Notes: generated from the sequence alone by a model not told the origin. Counted from the first letter of the stretch, positions 1 to 8,297 are shown. The stretch is 9,453 nucleotides of DNA from Flavobacteriales bacterium (GCA_947461185.1 CANHJY010000055.1:1-9453), one strand, 5' to 3'. Made by a program: numbers and translations.

Positions 1-482
1 AGGAATTGACTTTGTATCTTAAAGATCATCCTAATTTCAATCAGTCTGTTGCTATCTTAATCGATTTTAAAATATTTTCTGGAAACAACAGATTGTTTGT
101 TTACGATATAAATACTGGTGAATTACTCAAATCTGCTTTGGTTGCGCATGGTGTAGGTTCTGAAACTGAAAGTCCGGATAGTTTAATATTCAGTAATACG
201 CCAAATTCATATATGAGTTCTTTGGGTAAGTATAAAATTGGCAACGCTTATATTGGAAGTTTCGGAAAATCCTATAAACTGCATGGTATAGATAGTACAA
301 ATAACAAAGCCTACGAAAGATTAATCGTTTTACATAAGCTAGATGGCTTTCCTGAATTCGAACAAAACGAACCCATTCCAAATAGCTTAGGATGTCCAAT
401 GGTTTCCGAGTCCACATTTGTTTATCTTGATAAAATTATTCAGGTCTCAGGTAAACCAATCATCATGGAAATTTATTATTAG
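1..482 (+). CDS. L,D-transpeptidase-like catalytic domain protein (YkuD_2 type), 5' end missing
   Basis: This is the C-terminal part of a murein L,D-transpeptidase-like protein, a family that cross-links or trims peptidoglycan in the periplasm through a catalytic cysteine. The reading frame is open to the left edge, so the TTG at 6 is not a credible start and the signal peptide or anchor is probably outside the window. Counting residues from base 6, the visible hallmarks are V-A-H-G (46-49), an F-S-N and S-S-L-G-K-Y stretch (62-76), L-H-G (92-94), a histidine in I-V-L-H (H110) and the active-site motif S-L-G-C-P (C130). This is the pattern of the Bacteroidota 'murein L,D-transpeptidase catalytic domain family' rather than the classical S-R-G-C-x-R of YkuD. 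The protein ends about 28 residues after the cysteine, as expected for the domain. Family assignment is fairly safe; the substrate is not shown by the sequence. Confidence 0.82.
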   Translation, partial: ELTLYLKDHPNFNQSVAILIDFKIFSGNNRLFVYDINTGELLKSALVAHGVGSETESPDSLIFSNTPNSYMSSLGKYKIGNAYIGSFGKSYKLHGIDSTNNKAYERLIVLHKLDGFPEFEQNEPIPNSLGCPMVSESTFVYLDKIIQVSGKPIIMEIYY

Positions 483-504
483 AACACATTTGCTTGGTTG
501 ATTT

Positions 505-541
505 ATTCCATAAAAGTGGAATGCCTTTAAATTTTTTCTTT
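505..541 (+). terminator. Weak possible intrinsic terminator after the L,D-transpeptidase gene
   Basis: A perfect 6-bp inverted repeat (ATTCCA at 505-510, TGGAAT at 517-522, 6-base loop) lies 22 bases after the stop codon. It is followed within a few bases by a T-rich tract (526-541 and beyond). The stem has only two G-C pairs, so it is marginal as a rho-independent terminator. Its position downstream of a gene is the main support. Confidence 0.35.
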
Positions 542-566
542 ATTTTTCGTTAAGAAAATTGATTTG

Positions 567-656
567 ATGAAGAAATTTTATGTTTTTCAACGCATCTTGA
601 TTCTTTTCCTTCTTGGACTCAACTTGTTGGTGTTTATTCTTACTAACTTATTTTGA
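567..656 (+). CDS. Possible 29-aa single-pass membrane peptide
   Basis: A short ATG-to-TGA frame encodes 29 residues. It begins M-K-K-F-Y and continues with an almost unbroken hydrophobic stretch (residues 10-29, mostly Leu, Ile, Phe and Val with two Asn). This is the profile of a one-helix inner-membrane peptide with a basic cytoplasmic start. It sits alone in the 278-base gap between the L,D-transpeptidase and peptidase genes, between two hairpins, so it could be its own small transcript. No ribosome binding site is clear, but that is normal for Bacteroidota. AT-rich DNA with many T's gives hydrophobic codons by chance, so this may be a random frame. I do not recognise a family. Confidence 0.25.
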   Translation: MKKFYVFQRILILFLLGLNLLVFILTNLF

Positions 657-672
657 AGTACTTATTTCTAGA

Positions 673-694
673 TTTCTATCGATAACAATAGAAA
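673..694. repeat. 7-bp inverted repeat (hairpin or operator candidate) upstream of the peptidase gene
   Basis: TTTCTAT at 673-679 and ATAGAAA at 688-694 are perfect reverse complements separated by 8 bases. The element begins 16 bases after the stop of the small peptide frame and ends 66 bases before the peptidase ATG. No T-tract follows on the + strand, so an operator or mRNA leader hairpin fits better than a terminator. With one G-C pair it may be chance. Confidence 0.25.
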
Positions 695-760
695 ATAGAG
701 TCTGTAAATTGAAACCATTTTTTACATTTTGAGTATGTGTTTCATGTATTTAACAAAACA

Positions 761-2797
761 ATGAGATACTTATTTACAATATTATTATTGTCTCTGTCAT
801 TTTTCGGAAGCGCCCAATTGGGCAAATTAACCCCCGAAATACTATGGGGTATGAAAAGAATTTCTGGCGGAACGCTTTCGCCGGATGGGAAATATTTGCT
901 TTATAGCCAACGAATTTTTGACGTAGATAAGAATAAAGGAAATACGGATTTATTCATTATTAAGCTCGAGGATAATTCAACAATCCAAATTACAAATACT
1001 GCCTTTTCAGAATTTGATGCCCAATGGGGAAGCGATAACAATATTTGGTTTTTGTCTGCTGAAAATAATGGCGTGCAAGTCTGGAAATTAAATGCAGATG
1101 GAACAGTAAAAAATCAAGTTTCTAATTTTCAAGATAAAGAAATAGAAGGATTCAAGCTTTCTCCTGATGTTAAGAAAATACTAACCATTGAATCCGTTCC
1201 CTACAAACAAACCGTGAATGAAATTTATACTGATTTGCCACTAGCCAATGCAAGAATTGAGGATGACTTAATGTACCGACATTGGGATCATTTTGACGAT
1301 TATAAAAAACGGCATTTGATACTTTACGATATAGATAACGGATTGAATACAATTGCTGGTTCAGGAATAGATATTTTAAATGGCGAGCCTTACGATGGCA
1401 TTCTTCCTCCAATGGGAGGTTCCGAGCAGTTTACTTTCAGCTCGGACAATAAAAAAATTATTTACACGTCTAAAAAGTTGACCGGTAAAGATTTTGCATT
1501 ACATACGAATAGTGATTTATATGCTTACGATATTTTAACAAAAGTTACTGAAAATATAACATCCAACTTCAACGGTTACGATATCAATCCTTCCTTTAAT
1601 GTTTGCGGACAATTGGCATGGTTGAGTATGGCTCGTGACGGCTTTGAGTCAGATAAAAATGATATCATTTGGAATAATGGAGTTGCTAATGTTAATTTAA
1701 CTGCTGGAATTGACCTTTCAGTAACTGATTTTTCATGGCATCCAAGTGGAGAAAAAATCTACTTTACTGCAGCTGCTAAAGGGGCAATACATCTTTTTGA
1801 AATTATCTTAAAGAAAGGTAAGGAACCGATTATAAAGCAAATAACTGACGGTGTTTTTGATGTTGTAAGCATTGCTATTGGTCAAAATACCATTTACTAT
1901 GGTAGGCAGTCTATGATTGAACCAACAGATTTGTATGCGCTGAATATTAAAAATTTAAAAACCAATCGGTTAACAAACGCTAACAAAGAAATAATTGATC
2001 AATTAAAAATGCCAACCGTAGAAGCGCGGTGGGTAAAAACTACCGATGGCAAAGAAATGTTGGTTTGGATGGTATTGCCCCCGGATTTTGATCAAAATAA
2101 AAAATATCCTGCCTTATTATATTGTCAAGGTGGTCCTCAGAGTCCTGTTAGTCAATATTTTTCTTATCGATGGAATCTAGCACTGATGGCTTCTAATGGA
2201 TATGTTGTAGTTGCGCCAAACAGAAGAGGGCTTCCTGGATTTGGTCAAGAATGGAATGATGCCATTTCGAAAGATTGGGGTGGTCAAGCAATGGATGATT
2301 ACTTATCTGCGGTAGATGATGCGGTTACTTTACCTTATGTTGATAGAGACAGAGTAGGAGCGGTTGGGGCATCCTATGGAGGATATTCAGTATACATGCT
2401 TGCCGGAATTCATCAAAAAAGATTCAAAACATTTATTGCCCATTGTGGCTTATTCAATCTAGAAAGTTGGTATGGCACTACTGAGGAGTTGTTTTTTGCT
2501 GATTGGGATCAAGGTGGGCCATATTGGCTGGATGTTAATAAAGAAAACTACGAAAAGAATAGCCCTCATAATTATGTGCAAAATTGGGATACCCCAATAC
2601 TCGTAATTCATGGTGGTGTTGATTATAGGGTTCCTGAAAGTGAAGGCATGCAAGCTTTTCAAGCTGCTCAATTACTCGGTTTGAAAAGTAGATTTTTGTA
2701 TTTCCCAACTGAAGGTCATTGGGTTCAGAGTCCTCAAAATTCAATTCTTTGGCAAAGAGAATTTTTTAGATGGCTTGAGGAAGACTTAAAACCTTAA
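761..2797 (+). CDS. Secreted S9-family serine peptidase (dipeptidyl peptidase 5 / acylaminoacyl peptidase-like)
   Basis: This is a periplasmic or exported peptidase of the prolyl oligopeptidase family, which releases di- or short peptides from peptide N-termini. I start at the ATG at 761, giving 678 aa. The open frame reaches a GTG at 737, but that adds eight residues ahead of an excellent signal peptide (R-Y then a Leu/Ile/Phe core, ending G-S-A-Q at about 16-19). Residues of about 25-430 form the seven-bladed propeller, with repeats such as L-S-P-D-G-K-Y-L-L-Y-S. Residues of about 470-675 are the alpha/beta-hydrolase domain: Q-G-G-P oxyanion region, N-R-R-G-L-P-G-F-G, nucleophile S538 in G-A-S-Y-G-G-Y, acid D621 in H-G-G-V-D-Y-R-V-P and H653 in E-G-H-W. 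All three catalytic residues are present. Length and layout resemble Porphyromonas DPP5 (684 aa, from memory). The exact specificity cannot be read from the sequence. The gene appears monocistronic, as the next gene has its own promoter. Confidence 0.93.
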   Translation: MRYLFTILLLSLSFFGSAQLGKLTPEILWGMKRISGGTLSPDGKYLLYSQRIFDVDKNKGNTDLFIIKLEDNSTIQITNTAFSEFDAQWGSDNNIWFLSAENNGVQVWKLNADGTVKNQVSNFQDKEIEGFKLSPDVKKILTIESVPYKQTVNEIYTDLPLANARIEDDLMYRHWDHFDDYKKRHLILYDIDNGLNTIAGSGIDILNGEPYDGILPPMGGSEQFTFSSDNKKIIYTSKKLTGKDFALHTNSDLYAYDILTKVTENITSNFNGYDINPSFNVCGQLAWLSMARDGFESDKNDIIWNNGVANVNLTAGIDLSVTDFSWHPSGEKIYFTAAAKGAIHLFEIILKKGKEPIIKQITDGVFDVVSIAIGQNTIYYGRQSMIEPTDLYALNIKNLKTNRLTNANKEIIDQLKMPTVEARWVKTTDGKEMLVWMVLPPDFDQNKKYPALLYCQGGPQSPVSQYFSYRWNLALMASNGYVVVAPNRRGLPGFGQEWNDAISKDWGGQAMDDYLSAVDDAVTLPYVDRDRVGAVGASYGGYSVYMLAGIHQKRFKTFIAHCGLFNLESWYGTTEELFFADWDQGGPYWLDVNKENYEKNSPHNYVQNWDTPILVIHGGVDYRVPESEGMQAFQAAQLLGLKSRFLYFPTEGHWVQSPQNSILWQREFFRWLEEDLKP

Positions 2798-2798
2798 T

Positions 2799-2829
2799 TT
2801 TGTGGTTAGCACGGATTTGATTAACTTCG
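2799..2829 (+). promoter_or_regulatory. Bacteroidota-type sigma promoter (-33 TTTG, -7 TAACTTCG) for the transporter operon
   Basis: TTTG at 2799-2802 is followed by exactly 19 bases and then TAACTTCG at 2822-2829. The Bacteroidota housekeeping consensus is TTTG/TTG near -33 and TAnnTTTG near -7 with about 19-20 bases between. The -7 box therefore has a single C-for-T difference. Transcription would begin near 2834-2837, leaving a leader of roughly 25-28 bases before the ATG at 2862. The -33 box starts two bases after the peptidase stop codon, so the two genes are probably separate transcription units. Confidence 0.55.
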
Positions 2830-2861
2830 CACCCTTAAATTTAGAAAAATAGTTACTTGTA

Positions 2862-5537
2862 ATGTGGAATAGTATAGCCAATTTTATATTAAAATTCAGG
2901 TTTTTGGTTCTTGGGGTTATTACCCTTATAACCGTCTACCTAGGCTACTATGCAGTTACAGGAATTAAAATGGAGAATAAGTATGGGATTTTACTTCCTA
3001 AAGATTCTCCTACAACCAAAAACTATCTTGATTTTAAATCGCACTTTGGTGAAGATGGTGGAACATTTGTAATAGCATTAAAGTCTGATTCGCTTTACAC
3101 AGAAAATAATTTTAGAAAGTGGAAAAAATTAGGTGATACTATACTACAACTTAAAGGAGTCGAATCTGTAATTTCTGAGGCAACACTTGTCAAAATTCGG
3201 AATAACAAAAAAGAAAGCAGATTTGAACCAGAAAAAATATTCTCTGATTTAAATCTAGATTATCACGAAAAATCCTTAAAGGAAATAAGAGCGGAAATTA
3301 AGAGAAATCCGTTGTACAAAAATGTTTTGTATAACGACTCCACAAAGGTTTCCTTAATGATGATCAACATTGAGGAGAGTTTTCTGGGTGATATCAAAAA
3401 ATCAAAGGTTGTTTTTGATATTCAAAAATTGGCGGAGAAAGCAATGGGTGATGTTGGTGAAATTCATTATGCCGGATTGCCATATCTCAGGGTTGTTTTA
3501 GCTAACAGAATACAGTCGGAAATGTATATTTTCATTGGACTATCCATGTTGGTGAGTGCAATTTTAATGTATCTCTTTTTTAAATCTTTCAGAGCGGTAC
3601 TCATTTGTATGACTGTTGTAGGAGTCTCTGTTGTTCAGGCAATGGGAACCATAGCACTTTTTGGTTATCATGTTTCAGTCATGATGGCTTTGATTCCACC
3701 ATTAATGATTGTAATTGGTATTCCCAATTGCATATATCTCTACAATAAATATCATCAAGAACTGGCATTGCATGGAAACAGAGCCAAAGCGTTAAATAGA
3801 GTAGTTAGTAAAACAGGAATTGCCATGTTCTTGACGAATGTAACTACGGCTCTTGGTTTCTTAACCTTCCTTTTCACGAATTCTGATAAATTTTTTGAGT
3901 TTGGGGTTATTTCTACCCTCAATATAATGATGTGTTATGTTGTGTCGCTCTGTTTGATTCCAATTTTTGCATCATTTTTAAGATCAACACCAGAACGTCA
4001 TCTCAGACATTTGGATAGAAAACTAGCTGTTGGATTATTAAATAAACTGGTTTATATAACAATCCATAAACGTGCTTGGGTATATGTCATTACAATTGCA
4101 TTAACTATCTTTTTTGGTTATGGAATTGTAAAGATGAAGGTTACAGGTAACATTACTGGAGATATTCCTCAAAATGACCCTATAGCCAAAGATATACGTT
4201 TTATGGAAGCCAATTTTGGAGGTGCAGTTCCCTTTGAAATAATGGTGGATTATAAGCAAAAAGGGCGATTATTTGAGAAAAATACACTTCAGAAAGTTGA
4301 AGCTGTTCAAGAAATGCTTGCGAAAGACAAGGACTTCTCAAAAAGCATATCAATTGTCGATTTTGTCAAAGTGATTAACATGGCCTATTTCGATAATAAT
4401 CCGAATAGATACACCATCTTCTCGACAAGAGATAAAAAACGTTTAGGAAAGTATATTGAGAATTTTGAAATGACCAATAACAATGCTTTCTCGATTAAAG
4501 AATTAGCTGATACTTCAAAATTTATTTTAAGAATTCGAACTCAAATTAAAGATGAAGGGGCTTTTGAAATATCCGATAAAGTGGCTTCAGTCAGCCATAA
4601 AATAGATAGCATATTGAATCCAGAAAAGCAAAATGTTGAACGATATTATAGTTTCATCGCCGAAGGAAAAAATAATTATATCGATACCATTTTATCAGGA
4701 AGTCCAAAGATTTATAATTCGCTAACTTCAGTCATTTCAAATAATAATGAGGATCTGCAATTTAAATTTGATTCTGATACCGAACTTATAAAGAAGTATT
4801 ATAAAAATCCTGAATTTAAAGCGCAGTTAAGAAAAGCAATAGATAATGAATATTATGATGTGACATTAACCGGAACATCTGTTGTTGTCTCAGAAGGAAC
4901 GCAGTATTTAGTATGGAATTTAGTATCAAGTATTCTTTTTGCAGTTATTTCCATTGCTGCGTTGATGAGTCTTTTGTTCGCGTCCATTCGAATGGTTATC
5001 GTCTCGATGATACCCAACCTAATTCCTATGATTATTACTGCAGGTATTATGGGTTGGTTCAGTATTCCGTTAAAGCCATCCACCTTACTTATTTTCTCTA
5101 TTGCCCTTGGAATTACAGTTGATAATACAATTCACTTTCTGGCTCGCTATAGACAAGAGTTAAATCACAAAAGATGGGATCTTAAAGATTGTATCGCTAT
5201 CTCGATTCAAGAAACTGGTCTAAGTATAATTTATACGTCCGTAATTTTATTTTTTGGTTTTATTGTGTTCGTCTTTTCTGATTTTGGAGGCACCCAAGCT
5301 TTAGGTTATCTTTCGGCAATAACTTATTTTGTTGCCTTATTTACCAATTTAGTGCTATTGCCTTGTTTGTTGATGACTTTAGAAAGACGCGTAACTACCA
5401 AATCTTTCGAAGAACCAATGTTTGAACTTTATGATGAAGAATTGGATTTTGATTTATTTCAATTGGAAGTAAAAGAGGAAGGTTCATCAAACATACAACC
5501 CGAAGATAAAGAAGAAGATAATCCTGAATCCAAATGA
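2862..5537 (+). CDS. MMPL/RND-superfamily transporter, 12 transmembrane segments
   Basis: An 891-aa inner-membrane exporter of the RND superfamily (hydrophobic-substrate, MMPL or sterol-sensing-like branch), normally driven by the proton gradient. Topology is the classical duplicated 1+5 helices. TM1 is at about 12-31, with a periplasmic domain to about 219. TM2-6 lie at about 221-370 and TM7 at about 404-424. A second periplasmic domain runs to about 680, then TM8-12 at about 683-838. In TM4 the motif reads [12 protein letters not shown] (N289); the equivalent TM10 motif is [14 protein letters not shown] (D754). Only the second half therefore carries the acidic residue often used for proton coupling. 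The last 45 or so residues form a strongly acidic cytoplasmic tail. The gene has its own promoter and its TGA overlaps the rfbA ATG by 4 bases. Cargo is unknown; lipids or other hydrophobic molecules are usual for the family. Confidence 0.9.
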   Translation: MWNSIANFILKFRFLVLGVITLITVYLGYYAVTGIKMENKYGILLPKDSPTTKNYLDFKSHFGEDGGTFVIALKSDSLYTENNFRKWKKLGDTILQLKGVESVISEATLVKIRNNKKESRFEPEKIFSDLNLDYHEKSLKEIRAEIKRNPLYKNVLYNDSTKVSLMMINIEESFLGDIKKSKVVFDIQKLAEKAMGDVGEIHYAGLPYLRVVLANRIQSEMYIFIGLSMLVSAILMYLFFKSFRAVLICMTVVGVSVVQAMGTIALFGYHVSVMMALIPPLMIVIGIPNCIYLYNKYHQELALHGNRAKALNRVVSKTGIAMFLTNVTTALGFLTFLFTNSDKFFEFGVISTLNIMMCYVVSLCLIPIFASFLRSTPERHLRHLDRKLAVGLLNKLVYITIHKRAWVYVITIALTIFFGYGIVKMKVTGNITGDIPQNDPIAKDIRFMEANFGGAVPFEIMVDYKQKGRLFEKNTLQKVEAVQEMLAKDKDFSKSISIVDFVKVINMAYFDNNPNRYTIFSTRDKKRLGKYIENFEMTNNNAFSIKELADTSKFILRIRTQIKDEGAFEISDKVASVSHKIDSILNPEKQNVERYYSFIAEGKNNYIDTILSGSPKIYNSLTSVISNNNEDLQFKFDSDTELIKKYYKNPEFKAQLRKAIDNEYYDVTLTGTSVVVSEGTQYLVWNLVSSILFAVISIAALMSLLFASIRMVIVSMIPNLIPMIITAGIMGWFSIPLKPSTLLIFSIALGITVDNTIHFLARYRQELNHKRWDLKDCIAISIQETGLSIIYTSVILFFGFIVFVFSDFGGTQALGYLSAITYFVALFTNLVLLPCLLMTLERRVTTKSFEEPMFELYDEELDFDLFQLEVKEEGSSNIQPEDKEEDNPESK

Positions 5538-6394
5538 AAGGAATCATTTTAGCTGGAGGATCTGGAACAAGATTGCACCCCTTGACACTTGCTGTTTCAA
5601 AGCAGTTAATGCCGGTTTATGATAAACCTATGATTTATTACCCGCTCTCAATCTTAATGAGTGCCGGAATTCGTGAAATATTAATTATCTCTACCCCACA
5701 TGATTTACCTCATTTTGAAAAGCTTTTGGGTGATGGCAAAAAGTTAGGGTGCTCATTTTCATATGCCGTTCAAGAAATCCCTAATGGTTTGGCTCAAGCT
5801 TTTGTTATAGGTGAACAATTTATAGCTGATGATAAAGTAGCACTAATTCTTGGTGATAATATCTTCTATGGTGTTGGAATGGACAGCCTTCTTAAGGAAA
5901 ATAATGATCCAAATGGGGGAGTTGTATATGCATATCATGTGAAAGACCCAGAAAGATATGGTGTAGTAGAGTTTGACACGAACATGAAAGCAGTTTCCAT
6001 TGAAGAAAAACCAGTGATTCCGAAATCTAATTATGCGGTCCCTGGTTTGTATTTTTATGATAATGATGTTGTTGATATTGCCAAAAACCTAAAGCCATCA
6101 GCGCGTGGGGAATATGAAATTACTGATGTTAATGCAGAATATTTAAAAAGAGGAAAACTGAAAGTTGCAGTGCTAGATCGCGGCACAGCATGGTTGGACA
6201 CAGGAACTTTTGATTCTCTAATGCAGGCAGGTCAATTTGTACAGGTGATTGAAGAAAGACAAGGCCTGAAAATAGGGTGTATTGAAGAGGTGGCTTACAC
6301 AAACGGCTTTATTACAAGTAAGGAACTTCAGCTCATCGCAGAACCACTCGTAAAAAGTGGCTATGGTAGTTATCTTATGAATCTGATCAAATAG
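5534..6394 (+). CDS. rfbA: Glucose-1-phosphate thymidylyltransferase (RmlA/RfbA)
   Basis: This cytoplasmic enzyme joins dTTP and glucose-1-phosphate to give dTDP-glucose and pyrophosphate, the first step towards dTDP-L-rhamnose and other dTDP-sugars for surface polysaccharides. At 286 aa it has the normal length of about 290. Visible motifs are the nucleotide-binding G-G-S-G-T-R-L-x-P-L-T (8-18), [18 protein letters not shown] (22-39), the metal/nucleotide aspartate in L-G-D-N (D108), E-E-K-P (157-160), [10 protein letters not shown] (191-200) and W-L-D-T-G-T (220-225). Its ATG overlaps the transporter stop codon (ATGA), so translation is probably coupled, and the next gene begins two bases after its stop. 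No rfbB, rfbC or rfbD lies in this window, so the rest of the pathway must be elsewhere or the product is used directly. Confidence 0.97.
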   Translation: MKGIILAGGSGTRLHPLTLAVSKQLMPVYDKPMIYYPLSILMSAGIREILIISTPHDLPHFEKLLGDGKKLGCSFSYAVQEIPNGLAQAFVIGEQFIADDKVALILGDNIFYGVGMDSLLKENNDPNGGVVYAYHVKDPERYGVVEFDTNMKAVSIEEKPVIPKSNYAVPGLYFYDNDVVDIAKNLKPSARGEYEITDVNAEYLKRGKLKVAVLDRGTAWLDTGTFDSLMQAGQFVQVIEERQGLKIGCIEEVAYTNGFITSKELQLIAEPLVKSGYGSYLMNLIK

Positions 6395-6396
6395 TA

Positions 6397-7365
6397 ATGC
6401 AAGAATTAGCTGAATATTCTTCCTTAATAGAAAGAAAATTATCTGAATTTAATTTTCCTAACACCCCGGAAAATTTATATGATCCGCTAAAATATTTTTT
6501 AAAGTTAGGAGGTAAACGTTTGCGCCCAGTGCTTACTTTGTTGGCTTCTGAAATGTATGGGCAACCCCTTGAAAAATCTATTCATGCAGCGCTTGCCGTA
6601 GAGGTTTTTCACAATTTTACGCTCATTCATGATGACATAATGGATCAGGCACCTCTGAGGCGCAATCAAGAAACTATTCAGGTGAAGTGGAATCCGAATA
6701 TAGCCATTTTATCTGGGGATGTTCTTTTTGTTAAAGCTTATCAACTACTGATTCTTCAGGAAGAACAACATTTAAAAGAACTTTTGGAAGTTTTTAACCG
6801 CACAGCGATTGAAGTTTGTGAGGGCCAACAAATGGACATGGATTTTGAAGTCAGAAACAATGTCACAGTTGAGGAATACATCGAAATGATTCGTTTGAAA
6901 ACTTCAGTTTTATTGGGGTGCGCTCTTGAATTTGGAGCTATAATCGCTGATGCATCTGTTCAAGATAGAATGAATTTGTATCAGTTCGGACAAAATATTG
7001 GTATTGCCTTTCAAATTCAAGATGATATTTTAGACCTTTACGCAGATCCAGATAAATTTGGAAAACAAGTCGGTGGTGATGTTATTGCTGATAAAAAAAC
7101 ATTGCTGAATCTGAAAGCACTTGAATTAAGTGATGAGGTGAGTTTGGGATTGTTAGTTAATCTGAAAAATGAAACTGATCTCAACAAAAAGGTGGAAAGA
7201 ACTAGAATTATCTATGATCAATTAAATGTTAAGGCTGCCTGTGAAGTAATAATGGAGCATTACTACAATATCGCGTTAATGCATCTTAATAAAATCAATA
7301 CGACTGAAAGTTCCAAGTCCATTCTAAAGCAACTGGCAAGATATTTAATGACACGAACAGTTTAG
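6397..7365 (+). CDS. trans-Polyprenyl diphosphate synthase (short-chain FPP/GGPP type likely)
   Basis: A 322-aa cytoplasmic prenyltransferase that condenses isopentenyl diphosphate with allylic diphosphates, feeding quinone, carotenoid or lipid-carrier synthesis. Both Mg-binding aspartate motifs are intact: D-D-I-M-D (79-83), without the two-residue insertion of IspA-type FPP synthases, and D-D-I-L-D (209-213) preceded by F-Q-I-Q. Also present are G-G-K-R-L-R-P (38-44), the R-R pair at 88-89 after the first motif, and the K-T at 234-235 after G-G-D-V-I-A-D. F74, five residues before the first motif, is bulky. By the established rule for this family, that favours a short product (C15-C20) over an octaprenyl or longer chain. 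The gene starts two bases after rfbA and ends the transporter operon. The prenyltransferase call is firm; the chain length is inferred. Confidence 0.93.
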   Translation: MQELAEYSSLIERKLSEFNFPNTPENLYDPLKYFLKLGGKRLRPVLTLLASEMYGQPLEKSIHAALAVEVFHNFTLIHDDIMDQAPLRRNQETIQVKWNPNIAILSGDVLFVKAYQLLILQEEQHLKELLEVFNRTAIEVCEGQQMDMDFEVRNNVTVEEYIEMIRLKTSVLLGCALEFGAIIADASVQDRMNLYQFGQNIGIAFQIQDDILDLYADPDKFGKQVGGDVIADKKTLLNLKALELSDEVSLGLLVNLKNETDLNKKVERTRIIYDQLNVKAACEVIMEHYYNIALMHLNKINTTESSKSILKQLARYLMTRTV

Positions 7366-7413
7366 TTCAAATCTTTTCGCAATAAAAAAAGAAAATAGTC
7401 ATCTCTATTATCG

Positions 7414-7980
7414 GTGAGTAACGACTTAATATTTCGTTTAAAGAATAAAGAAGATAAAGCTTTCGCTGAGTTGATTGATACCTTTGGTGTTAAGGTTTTT
7501 AACTTGTGCATCTCTTTCACCCAGAATATACAAGATGCTGAAGATCTAACACAGGATATTTTCACCAAAATATTTCAATCAATTAATGATTTCAAAGGTA
7601 ATGCTTCCCTCGCAACTTGGATTTATAAAATTTCTGTAAACCAATGTTATGAATATTTAAGGAGAAATAAAAGGCTCAAACGAAAGGGGCAAAAAGTTGA
7701 AATAAACTTAGCAGAACAAAAAATTTCAACCGAAATGACTTCCAATCCAGAAAATATATTGGTCAATTCAGAATATAGAACAATACTTTTTAATGCGCTC
7801 GATAATCTCGGAGAAAAACAAAGAATTGCATTCTCATTGCAGCATTTTCAAGGCTTTTCCTATCAAGAAATAGCAGTTATAATGGAAATTTCACATGCTT
7901 CCATTGAATCGCTTATTTTTAGAGCGCGTCGAAATTTGATGAAAGAACTTGATGAAATTTATAAAAATTACTATGCTTAA
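7414..7980 (+). CDS. ECF-type RNA polymerase sigma factor (sigma-70 family)
   Basis: A 188-aa extracytoplasmic-function sigma factor that would direct RNA polymerase to a small regulon. Region 2 spans about 16-86, with the core-binding D-A-E-D-L-T-Q-D-I-F motif (41-50) and the -10-binding segment F-K-G-N-A-S-L-A-T-W-I-Y-K-I (60-73). A basic linker follows (R83-R90). Region 4 spans about 123-178, with the helix-turn-helix F-S-Y-Q-E-I-A-x-I-M (148-157) and S-I-E-S-L-I-F-R-A-R-R-N-L (163-175). The start is a GTG: the frame is closed upstream by TAG at 7396, no ATG exists before region 2, and the first residues already match ECF N-termini. The next gene begins 38 bases after its stop. Downstream are a small membrane protein and a CnrX-like sensor, so this is probably the sigma of a three-part metal-sensing switch. 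No clear promoter is visible in the 48 bases before it. Confidence 0.93.
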   Translation: MSNDLIFRLKNKEDKAFAELIDTFGVKVFNLCISFTQNIQDAEDLTQDIFTKIFQSINDFKGNASLATWIYKISVNQCYEYLRRNKRLKRKGQKVEINLAEQKISTEMTSNPENILVNSEYRTILFNALDNLGEKQRIAFSLQHFQGFSYQEIAVIMEISHASIESLIFRARRNLMKELDEIYKNYYA

Positions 7981-8018
7981 AATCGCAATTATTTCAAAAA
8001 ATAATCAACTAAAGATTT

Positions 8019-8297
8019 ATGGAAACGAATAAGGAAAAATGGATGATGCAGGTGCTTGATACCAAAAATGACAATAAGGAACTGCCCTTGTCAAAACATC
8101 TTTTAAATCAGCTTTATCATATTCCGAAACTAACTTTAAAAAATGAGAAAATTGAATTTAGAACTTTATTATACCTCGCAGCATCAGTTTTAGTTGTTCT
8201 GGGTTTGAATTTATTTTCTTGGTTTTCACAAAATTTGATTCCAAATGAAAATGCGGTAGAGACATTTCAATATTTTAATTATTTAAACCATTTTTGA
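8019..8297 (+). CDS. Small single-pass membrane protein, putative CnrY-like anti-sigma factor
   Basis: A 92-aa protein with a charged, soluble N-terminal half (1-46), one hydrophobic helix at about 49-69 and a short C-terminal tail of about 20 residues outside. There is no cleavable signal peptide, so N-in, C-out insertion is expected. It starts M-E-T-N-K-E-K-W, an N-terminus I associate with small proteins encoded next to ECF sigma genes in Flavobacteriia. Position (directly after the sigma gene), topology and length match CnrY of Cupriavidus (about 95 aa), whose short cytoplasmic part clamps the sigma factor. It lacks a zinc-binding H-x3-C-x2-C anti-sigma domain. Its TGA shares one base with the ATG of the next gene, implying coupled synthesis of two membrane partners. 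Function is inferred from context, not from a recognised domain. Confidence 0.68.
   Translation: METNKEKWMMQVLDTKNDNKELPLSKHLLNQLYHIPKLTLKNEKIEFRTLLYLAASVLVVLGLNLFSWFSQNLIPNENAVETFQYFNYLNHF

Noticed and set aside
190..417. 75-aa minus-strand frame inside the L,D-transpeptidase gene
   Set aside because: It lies wholly antisense to a gene with clear family motifs and its translation shows no domain-like pattern.
737..760. GTG start at 737 for the S9 peptidase
   Set aside because: It would put eight residues before a well-formed signal peptide that begins at the ATG at 761.
735..764. Nine-codon upstream frame whose TGA overlaps the peptidase ATG
   Set aside because: It is too short to judge, has no regulatory codon pattern such as a run of one amino acid, and can arise by chance in AT-rich DNA.
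1170..1412. 80-aa minus-strand frame inside the peptidase gene
   Set aside because: It is a shadow of the propeller-coding region with no recognisable features.
2459..2744. Two overlapping minus-strand frames in the peptidase catalytic domain
   Set aside because: They are antisense to the catalytic Asp and His region and overlap each other, so both are shadows.
4853..5122. Minus- and plus-strand frames inside the transporter TM8-TM10 region
   Set aside because: Both are out-of-frame readings of the hydrophobic repeat-like helix codons; the transporter frame is intact.
7366..7413. A promoter in the short gap before the sigma-factor gene
   Set aside because: TCTTTTCG at 7372-7379 resembles a -7 box, but its second base is wrong and no TTTG/TTG lies about 19 bases upstream. 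I do not call it.
7362..7568. 68-aa minus-strand frame over the sigma-factor start
   Set aside because: It is antisense to conserved region 2 and carries no motif of its own.
7989..8004. A/T-only inverted repeat between the sigma and anti-sigma genes
   Set aside because: ATTATT and AATAAT can pair but without any G-C pair in 38 bases of very AT-rich spacer, so chance is the simplest explanation.
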